Shown here: positions 55,556 to 64,000 of the stretch, in pieces
Numbering within the stretch: the first letter of the stretch is position 1
Layout of the letters: each line of letters begins with the position of its first letter
NCBI GenBank assembly: GCA_963281255.1
Contig: OY725502.1
Span: forward strand, 3,782,001 to 3,846,000
DNA: 64,000 nucleotides
Direction of reading: 5' to 3'
Source of the DNA: Aphrocallistes beatrix
Taxonomy: Eukaryota > Porifera > Hexactinellida > Sceptrulophora > Aphrocallistidae
Notes under the pieces: generated by a model
Told to the model about the DNA's origin: nothing
Database searches by the model: none
Seen by the model: only the letters and a program-made list of their open reading frames with translations
Position numbers and translations under genes: made by a program

Positions 55556-58500
55556 AAAGGTTATTATAATTGTATCGAACAGGTAATATTATCTCTAAAT
55601 CAATGAACTTTTATAACATTTGAATTCGATCATTTCATACAATATGTAGAATTACTATATCAGTAATCTATAAAAATATTTTTTTGGTTTGTAGCAGAAT
55701 CGCTTTTTATTTTTGAAGAATAAAATTTTATAAAATCACAGCTAAATAGTGGATTTTTGCTGCTACCAAACTTCAAACATGACTTTGGCCATTGTTTAAT
55801 ACAGTCATATACATTTCTATTGAAGCCAGTATTACCAATATCCTCTAAATCTCTCTTATGATCTTTGCATACCCTGCCTTAAGGTTATTCACCCCACATA
55901 AAGATGTCTAAATTCCAGAAGTATGAATTAATTAGTGTAAGTATTCTGTCGAGCGAATGAAACTATTCTACCACATTTGATTATAATCAAATATTGAAAG
56001 TGTGATTGCGTCAAACTGCTGTAGTCAATAGTTAGTATAATTGTCTCCGCCGCAATGATAATATTGCGTTGAAGGAGAGTTCATTCTTTTATCAAGATCA
56101 AAGTGTTAGGATTGATTATGACTTGATTTCAGTTAGACTAATTAACCACCCTTGTTCCATATGTTAGATCAGTCTTCCCTATCCTTTGCCAGGCCTTGAT
56201 ATGATGACAGTAGTATGATTAATTAGGAAATGCAACCTAACTGAAATTAAAATTCTTCAAAACGGCTACGGTTTTATTAAGTAATATCCTTCTTAAATTG
56301 TAAGAGCATCTCCTAAATAATTGATGTTCAATTTTCATACTTATACATATATAAATTGAATATAAATTCGGTATTTATCATGCATGGTGTGCATATGTAG
56401 ACTTTGAAGTTTTTATGGTAGAGATTATATTATATTAATTTCTTTCTTTTTCTTAATTTTAGTTGGGTATAGTAGGATAATGCATGCGTTATACTTACAT
56501 CCAATAACTGCGGGAATAAATTTCTAGGAATACGGAAATTTGTCTGAACTTACTATGTCTTATTAGGCACTTTTCCTAAAAAATATTAAGAGTCATATTG
56601 CATAATCATTTCTGCGAGATGAATCGGGTCACATTTATGCATTTTCGTTGAAAAAGCATGATGAAAACCACTTAACATCAAACTAACAATATACTTTCTC
56701 CACTGTTAATCTGGTGAAATTAATTACTTGGCACAAGATAATGCTTTGCTTGGAAATTAGCTTGCTTCTGTGTATATACGATTGATTTCTCAGCGTTAAT
56801 TCATTTACGGTGTGGTCGTAATATCCCAGTGCACTCGTTAGGTATTTTGCGCCATATATAATTTCAATTGCCTTCAGTTTAGGCACATGATTGTGCAAGA
56901 ATCTAATTACGGATAGTGTTAGTATTTGTTGATTAGTTGAATTTTACTTTTGTGGCATCATGAATTGTCCAGTTTAAATTTGAGGAATTTCATTAGGGCT
57001 CAAGCGGATACATCAATTTTACATGTCCACCTGGAAAAATGTGTCTCGATTTGGGAAGTTGATTAATAGACAATGATAGTATCTAGAATTCTACTACTAG
57101 ATATGAATGGGTAGGATAACAGCTAATGCTAAAACCGCTCTTGGAAATGCAATATTTGTGAACCAACCAATATGTATATCGATTAATAATTTTGTCCTTA
57201 GGGTCCAGATAGTCTGTCATACCCGAAAATCCCGATTCTGTCTATCTTGTCCATGGTACTATTATTAAAATCCAATTTTTGAGCAAAGTCGAAAACTTAG
57301 AATGCTTGTCAGGGGCGGAGCTGGCTCGATACTACTGGTGGGGCACAGCCTATTTAAGGAGGGGTACACATTTCGTGAAAAATTTTTAAAAGAGTTATCT
57401 TTTTTATGGTGGATTTTGGATAGTTTTCGTCCTGTAGTAGGCAGAGGATGATGGCTGAAATGTTTTGGAAGATTTTTCATTATATTTTTGTTTTAGAATT
57501 CGAGTGTTCCTCACTCCAATTCTCCTGGGGCCTGTACCCACATGGCTTCACCCTCCCGCCGCCATTGAATTGCTTGTTATAACATTTTATTTCAACTAGA
57601 TTGATAAGTTTTGCAAAAATGCACACCATAGATGTATTTATATTGAGTGGTAGATAGCGTCGATAGTTTTAATGTTTAACAATCTTCACAACAAATCAAT
57701 CTAATTATGAAAATATTAATTCACGCCATTTCCGTTAATTCATTTGGCCCATCATACATCTTCATCAAAAACAAGTGTAGTAACTCGATTTTGAATATAT
57801 TAACCAGTGCGTTTACACATTACTGCTTTGTTCTTGTGGTAGATAATACAACGTAATCGTGAATAGGATTGTTGGGAATGTTTGTTTTTACAGATGTTAA
57901 CAAACCCGGTAATTGTTGAAATCTGATCTGAATGTATATACGTAACAAGGTCGGCTGAAGCAGCTCTAAAGTGGTCAGGCCACCTAGGCCTTTTAGTATT
58001 ATGCCTTAACATAAGTGATCAGGCCATGGTCTGACTGACCTGACCACTTCCGCCGGCACTACGTAATCAAAATGATATCCTAACCAATTTCCATGAAATA
58101 ACGTATATCAGAATTAGCAACGTTTGCACGAATATCTTATAACCGCTTGTGATACTGTTAGAACCGCCTATCGGACACAACATCACTCCATTAATCTATA
58201 ATCTCTAAATTATTCATTCAATTGACATTCTAAGGTTTTAGCATTAATATGCCATTGATGATGTATTCTTCACAAAATACTGATCGGCCATATCGATTAA
58301 TAAGAACTTGTATGTTGTAACTAACCTTTTTGGTAAGAGAATCATCATATGAATAATTTGTTTCAGGGCATGTTCTTAACCTAAAATTTGTAATTCAGCT
58401 GTGAAAAACATTCCATGATATACACGGATACCCACAAATCATATGATAGAATGTACGGTATGTAACTGATCTCATAGGTAATCCTTAAGATTTGTGCGTT

Positions 58501-58717
58501 TTCCGAATTGAAAAGTTGCTTTTTCTAAAAGTAATTAATTTAATGACGTAGATATGTATATTTTTAGTAATTGAATACGCCTTTTCTCTAATCAGCCACG
58601 TTACAATTTTCTCGAGTATAGTTATAACCAAAGAAATATGCTTTTAAACCCTGCTGAAAATATTATATTGTTAATTAATTGATGAATAACTATTATTCAC
58701 TTGATTGAAATAGTAAA
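55556..58717. other. 3.2-kb intergenic region between PDHA1 and the KCTD-like gene
   Basis: I see no coding exon here. It contains the PDHA1 polyadenylation region (AATAAA near 55720), long AT-rich tracts, a possible hAT-type element (57310-57569) and a short inverted repeat (57968-58049, AAGTGGTCAG / CTGACCACTT). It is the longest gene-free stretch in the window. Distal regulatory DNA for the KCTD-like gene could lie here, but nothing shows it. Confidence 0.5.
57310..57569. mobile_element. Possible hAT-type MITE
   Basis: The left end CAGGGGCGGAGCTGG is a common hAT-type terminus. The right end carries CCCTCCCGCCGCCATTG, a loose inverse. The flanks ATGCTTGT (57302-57309) and TTGCTTGT (57570-57577) match in 7 of 8 positions. 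The right terminus is degenerate. Confidence 0.4.
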
Positions 58718-59509
58718 ATGGCGAATTTAGTGGAAAGTGAAGACAGCCGACCTATTAATGATAGACCTCAAACGACTTGTACACTCAAGCTCAACGTTGG
58801 TGGTCATAAATTTGAAACCACGAAATCTACTCTCGTGACAGCTTCAGTTTTCTTCTCATCACTCCTTTCAGGTCGTTACCCTACATTACGTGATGAAAAT
58901 GACGCTTATTTTATAGATAGAAACGGAGAATATTTTGCGCCAATATTGTATTATATGCGCACACGCTATTTAACAGTGCCACAAGGCATGAATATGGAAG
59001 CTTTACTACACGAAGCTGAGTATTATCTGCTTGAAGATTTGGCTAGTGAACTGCGACTTATAATTAACCCGCCTGAAATCGTTATTCCCAAAGTAATACA
59101 AACAAACGGCGCCTATTGTAACAAAACCAATTCGAAACTGTTCATATTTGATGATAGAAAAGGTGTGATGCAATTGCAGACACGGGACAATTGTGCTTTA
59201 ACGAATGCAAAAGCAATGTGGGATTTAGAAGGCGTACCGAGTATTTGGGGCGCTACCATATCTTGCAAAGACATTTATGCCAAGTTCATCCACACACATG
59301 TCAGAAAAGGGCAATACCAAATTGAGGACAAATTCGTGCGGATATTTTTGCCTGGGAAAGAACATATAAGTGGTATGGTAACCTCAATCGGTACTTTATC
59401 ACATGATTGCATAAATTTGTACATTCTTGATGGAATGCCAAATCTGGAGAATTCAAATTTATATGAATTTGAAGAATATATTTTCCACCCTCTTCACAGA
59501 AGAAGTTAA
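58718..59509 (+). CDS. KCTD-like BTB/T1-domain protein
   Basis: Single-exon gene of 263 aa. Residues 20-118 form a potassium-channel-tetramerisation-type BTB domain: LKLNVGGHKFETTKSTL, FFSSLLSGRYP, YFIDRNGEYFAPILYYMRT and LLHEAEYYLLEDLASEL. Proteins of this build oligomerise through BTB and often act as Cullin-3 adaptors or G-protein regulators. The rest (about 140-263) resembles the C-terminal domain of some KCTD proteins but I cannot assign a subfamily, so I give no symbol. There is no transmembrane segment, so it is not a channel. AATAAA lies 12 bp after the stop (59521-59526). Confidence 0.85.
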   Translation: MANLVESEDSRPINDRPQTTCTLKLNVGGHKFETTKSTLVTASVFFSSLLSGRYPTLRDENDAYFIDRNGEYFAPILYYMRTRYLTVPQGMNMEALLHEAEYYLLEDLASELRLIINPPEIVIPKVIQTNGAYCNKTNSKLFIFDDRKGVMQLQTRDNCALTNAKAMWDLEGVPSIWGATISCKDIYAKFIHTHVRKGQYQIEDKFVRIFLPGKEHISGMVTSIGTLSHDCINLYILDGMPNLENSNLYEFEEYIFHPLHRRS

Positions 59510-59810
59510 CAATCCTATTTAATAAATGATGAACCCTCAAAAAATTGAATATTTTCTAATAACCATGCTAAAACTGTAGTAATATTATTGAGTTAATATA
59601 TATGATGATTGTTTATATGCTTTGTAAGATTTCGTAATCAATTTGGGGGCTCTTAAAAGCGATGAATTCAGATTTAGAACATTACATTTTGATTTATATT
59701 TTGACCATAGGGCTAAAATAAACTAAATGCTAGATAAATACTATAAACCAAAAACATGTGCTACCTATCCTAATTCGATCTGAAATATCTATCTAAATAA
59801 TCTAAAAAGC
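59510..59810. other. Convergent 3' ends of the KCTD-like gene and ERMP1
   Basis: Three hundred AT-rich bases separate the two converging stop codons. AATAAA for the KCTD-like gene is at 59521-59526. I see no canonical signal for ERMP1 on the minus strand. Confidence 0.5.
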
Positions 59811-62800
59811 TTACAAAGTCCATGTTCTGTAATTTGTTTCCCAAAATATTATATCAACCCATTCTGGCATTTCACTTGCAACCTTTTGTATAATTTCCGG
59901 TGCATCTTCATTAGTCCATATATTTCCTATGGCAATATCTACATTTTCACTTTCTCTGTTAAAACCTTCTATTTCTATCCAGAAGTCAATAATACATGGG
60001 TCAACTCCACATGCTATATGGATAAAATATAGGTTTGGGGTATCTTTCATCAAAATTGCCTTAGGGTCACCTTCGAATGACCAATTTTTCATTTCAACAC
60101 CTTCTTTAGTAGTAATATACATAATTGCTCTATAGTTGATTCTTATGGATAATTCAACTTTTGTAGTATTATTTAACTCGGTGATGCTCTGTGTTGTTAA
60201 AACTGGTTTAGGGACTCGATTACGTTCTTTAACTTTGACATAATATGTTCTGTGAATTTTTTCGAATAGAGGTAGAACAGGCGATAAAGCACAATCGGTT
60301 GCGAATTCTTTTTTATTGCAATGAACGAGTTCTGCCTCATCAAGCGTTGTATGATTCCAACTCAGAATTGGTTGGATGTCTAACCAATCGACTGGAAATA
60401 CCCACAAAAAACTTTCTGGCAAGCTTCCGTTTGTATTTTCTTGTGATGTATAGCTCATGAAAAGCCTCTTTGGTTTTGGGCTTCCTGGTCTCATAGAATA
60501 CGGAAACATAATCTGTGTAATTGCAAGTAAGAAGAATATTAGGATCACTGAGGACGAAACAATAGATATAAGCTTGAATATTTTGCTGTTGATGTACATT
60601 GTAAGCGGTATAAAAAAACTTGTGGCCATCAAGGTTGCGAAACTAACTAATACAGCAATGAAAAGTTCTGAAGGAGTTGACGTGCCCATGCGACCTGTAA
60701 TAGGTATCATCATATCGACGAATACAATAATTGTATATAGCGTCAAAGGTAATGGTATCAATGCTCCTAAACACGTGAGTGTACATATTTTCACTATGTG
60801 AAAACCTGAATGTAATGGTAGCATGTGTTCACCAATAATTCCTCTCGTGATAAAAGGCCCTAAGAACCACAACATCGTTAAAAATGAATTGGACGTATCT
60901 ATTATTATGCATAAAATCAGCTGTAAAACCCAGAAGGTAAGCGTACCAAGAAACAGTCTCTTTTCTTTTTCAATGACTTCTTTTAATTCTGTCGAGCTTA
61001 TCATCCGATAATATACTGATGCTCCAATGTAGCTGGGTATGGAGTATAATACAATGACAAGCCACTGGTTGCTGTACCAAGCCATACTCCCTTGAGGACT
61101 TAAAGTTAAGACACCAGCAATTGTAAGTGGAGGTATCAAACCGCAGACAAAACTAAGAATTACGTTAAGAAGGCTTAAAATAGTCCCCTTAAATCCTTGA
61201 CTGAAAAGAATATATAAAGAAACGATAATACCAATAGATGTACAGATAACAGTGTTCGTTTCTTTCGGAATTGAAAAAGAATAGATTCCGAAGATGTCGA
61301 AAAAGACAGGCGTAGAAGTATTATAATCCAGAGGTGCTTTAAGTCCTTCCGAAATTAAAAGTGCTTTTGTTAGTGATAAGACATTTAAGCCTCCCCGTAG
61401 AATGGAACCATCGGGAATATATTCGCTTTTATCATAGGTTGTATGGTAAATGTAGCCATTCGTTATGTAAGCTATATCAAGGCCAGGTATTTGGCCGTAC
61501 AAAAGAAATATTTTGTAATCTGTGTCTGAAGGGATAATTCCACTCTTGAAGATATCGTCAGCTACACTCGCTCCAAAAGGATACGGTACTGATTTTATGT
61601 ATTCTTCAACAAGCCATGGGTTATTTGGTCCTGTTTGAAACAGGATTTCTCTCCCACCTGATCCTGCAGCCTCTAGGTTTACAAAACCTTTGACCTTTTT
61701 TAGCCATGGATTTTGCGTCGAAAATCCATGACTTGCTTGTAAAAAAGTCTCTTCACCACCATTAAATAACATTATTAGTTCTGTATCAAAATCAAAAATG
61801 CCATCATCTACTTCTTTGACAATGGAAGCTAAAACCTCGAGCATTATTGCACAAGAAACAGCATCATCACTTGCAGCTGGACTATCCATTGCACTATCAT
61901 AATGGGCATTGATTAAAAGGCTGTGTTGAGGAATTACATTTTTCTTATGAACACGTATGGCCACATTACCTACCTCTCTGTAAAGGTTGATCCAAGGAAC
62001 TTTAGTAAGGATTCTACCAATAAAATCACCTACAGACATAAAAAATAATATCACAAACTCCAGCTAATTTACATATTTGGCACTAAAGCCTAAAATTACT
62101 GGAGCACATTAAATGATATTATAAATTAAATATTAATTAGGATATTCGATCTAGGTCTATGAAATTAAATGAATAGATTTGTTCGTAATCAATTCTCAAA
62201 TTATGCATTAGTTGGATTCCTTCAATCTTTTGCATAAATTTCCAAAAGCGATATACTTTCTTCCAATATTATCTTTTTGATCATTCACCTTAAGAGTCAT
62301 ATATCTGATCTCCTTATTCAGAAATAAATGGAATTGATTGAATCAAATTACATGTTCTAGCATGTCATGTTTTTCATTAAACACCTGGATACTGAACTCA
62401 ATCCTTAATTCTACGAATTAGTTTACTATGCTTCTTCAGTGTGATATTTAAAATTTAGGAATATTCAATATAAATTCGGTATTGGATATTAAAATGATTT
62501 TCTCCTCTTTTGAAAAATCAGAATGCAATATATTCTGAAATTTTTCATTAACTAATTGATTAATCAATTAAGAAAAATTGTGATTGTATCCATTATATAA
62601 TTGATCTTTTTAAACAATAATTCACATGCTCCAAACAATCACTTTTACACTACAGTGAAACCTGTTATCACGGTTACTCTATATTATGTTTGGCCATTTT
62701 TGTCTATAACTGCTATTTTGGCCAATCCCTAGGGTAACCGCAAGCAGATGCCACTGTTTTTATCTATTTTTAAGCTTTCGCCGTCTATCGAACTATTAAA

Positions 62801-63136
62801 TTCCTCACCTGAACTTCTGGTTTCTTGAATTTCATATGACATTTCCTTTGAATTCTCCATTATCTGGTCTAGCGCTTTCTTGAAATAGATGGGCATATCT
62901 ATTTCATTGGCTTTCGAACCGACTTGCCTAACTCCATAAGATGTGATAGATTCAAGATAATGACGTGCGTTTTTCACCGAGAAATTAATACTAACCAATA
63001 CTCCACTATCCGTGATGGTTGGTAATCGAAAGGTAAAATGATACACAGTAGCAAAAATTGTCACGTGGTATCCTATGATAAAGAAGATTAGGATATAACT
63101 TTGACGTTTCTGAAATTTGGTTTGCATCCTCTCCAT
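59811..63136 (-). CDS. ERMP1: Endoplasmic reticulum metallopeptidase 1 (M28 family)
   Basis: A zinc aminopeptidase-like M28 protein of the ER membrane. Two exons on the minus strand, 63136-62809 and 62029-59811, join in phase (G|GT) to 848 aa; human ERMP1 is 904. Residues 13-33 are a transmembrane anchor. The luminal peptidase domain has ARHYLESITSYGVRQVGS, then NAHYDSAMDSPAASDDAVS (zinc ligands His 152 and Asp at about 164), FNGGEETFLQASHGF (Glu base and ligand), IIPSDTDYKIF and NGYIYHTTYD (last His ligand), so all metal ligands are present. Eight or more hydrophobic spans follow (about residues 370-620), then a soluble C-terminal domain. The donor GTGAGG at 62808-62803 sits before the in-frame run-on to 62729, so that extension is intron. 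Confidence 0.94.
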
Positions 63137-63856
63137 TGATTAAATTTAGCTTTACAGGGTGTTATATTTCCATTGACTTGAATAAAAATGGTTGGATTTA
63201 AATTAATACTGTTTCTAGTATTAGGTGGTCATTTGTGCTCAGCCACATAGTATCACAATTCAATAGGTTTCAATGCTCGAGTAGGAACATTTCTCATTAC
63301 ACATATTTTCTTTTATTTTGACGAATTTCGTAAGCCCATTACTAATTATGATGAATGCAACGAGATGATTAATAATTTTAATAATTGTGAATTCAATTAT
63401 CACACGATGACATTAAAATTTTAAATTTATTCATCAGTAATATTCTATTTTTGAGATGAATAATGGGAAATTTTCGTCCTATCACTAAGTACTAATAAAC
63501 TTACACCTATGACAAGGATTTTAACGTTCCTTGGCGAATCCATCATGACACTGCTAAAAGCTTATCAAAAATTTTTTTTCTTACTCTTTACACGGTCTTT
63601 GAAAAGAACATTTCAGCCTGGAAGTAGACTGATAATTACATATAAATAATATACACATTTTTTTAATGAGAATATATCAAGAGTATATAGTATTTTTCGC
63701 TTTGCCATCCATCAATTTATAATATGCTTTCCACATACCAAGGCTTAGATACATATGATCGACAGACAACATAACATGAATAGACAACATAACTAACATG
63801 ATGAGAATTGGTTCCCGTAAGGAAATTTAAGAATCAAAAAGTGGCATACAATTTAC
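63137..63856. promoter_or_regulatory. Upstream region of ERMP1
   Basis: This 0.7-kb AT-rich interval lies upstream of the ERMP1 ATG and downstream of a possible exon at the window edge. It should contain the ERMP1 promoter. No clear motif is visible. Confidence 0.35.
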
Positions 63857-64000
63857 CTCAAACTGGTTGCCAACTTGTTCAAATATTCCCCTCATTGCCT
63901 CATTTGGAAATAATTGGTTCGTACAAGTATCTGTGTCGAAGTTTGCCAACATTTCAGGGAGTTGAGGTAGCTCACTGCTTATCTCATTTGAGACAATACT
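63857..64000 (-). CDS. Possible exon of a gene extending past the right edge
   Basis: The minus strand is open in one frame from the window edge to a good donor (CAGTTTGAG|GTAAAT at 63857). It reads SELPQLPEMLANFDTDTCTN and on to FPNEAMRGIFEQVGNQFE. Composition is protein-like and codon use resembles the neighbours, but 48 residues are too few to name a family. It could also be a chance frame. Confidence 0.35.

Noticed and set aside
62729-62808. Run-on of ERMP1 exon 1 to a stop at 62729
   Set aside because: The donor at 62808 joined to 62029 restores the M28 alignment and phase; the run-on has no homology.
63476-63545. Minus-strand frame MMDSPRNVKILVIG with a following donor, like the start of a small GTPase
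   Set aside because: No matching P-loop exon lies downstream before ERMP1, and the frame is only 14 codons.

Overview
The window is animal nuclear DNA: AT-rich, with mostly short GT-AG introns and dense genes, almost all on the + strand. I rebuilt nine protein-coding genes by joining exons in phase. They are two tandem RNF213 (mysterin) genes, KIF6, MEAF6, an orphan multi-pass membrane protein, PIKfyve, an ANKRD28/44/52-type ankyrin protein, PDHA1, a KCTD-like BTB protein and, on the minus strand, ERMP1. KIF6 points to an animal with motile cilia. A full-length RNF213 with both AAA sites argues against a fly or nematode. A compact early-branching invertebrate, perhaps a sponge, is my guess, but the sequence does not settle it.

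Layout. Positions 67-8500 hold the last 21 exons of an RNF213 gene whose 5' half lies outside the window. Positions 9529-32884 hold a complete second RNF213 gene of about 4,910 codons. Its first half is a single 9.5-kb exon carrying the zinc ribbon and AAA core. Its second half has the same 21-exon E3, RING, RZ-finger and C-terminal module as the first copy, with nearly every exon the same length. The intron joining its halves is swollen by a 4.25-kb inverted-repeat insertion (19393-23640). That insertion has about 185-bp tandem arrays at both ends in opposite orientation, a decayed OTU-protease reading frame lacking its catalytic Cys, and a nested hAT-type MITE with a perfect 8-bp target duplication. 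From 32885 come a foldback-rich spacer, KIF6 (34216-40122), MEAF6 (40373-40861), the orphan membrane protein (41374-42462), intronless PIKfyve (42723-49079), the ankyrin gene (49506-52875), PDHA1 (53453-55555), a 3.2-kb spacer, the KCTD-like gene (58718-59509) and, convergent with it, ERMP1 (59811-63136). A possible exon of another minus-strand gene runs off the right end.

The genes are not an operon and share no single pathway: ubiquitin signalling at membranes and pathogens (RNF213), cilia (KIF6), histone acetylation (MEAF6), endolysosomal lipid signalling (PIKfyve), mitochondrial metabolism (PDHA1) and ER proteolysis (ERMP1). The most notable material is the RNF213 tandem pair and the small DNA transposons in its introns. 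Several of these can be dated relative to the duplication because the other copy keeps the empty site.
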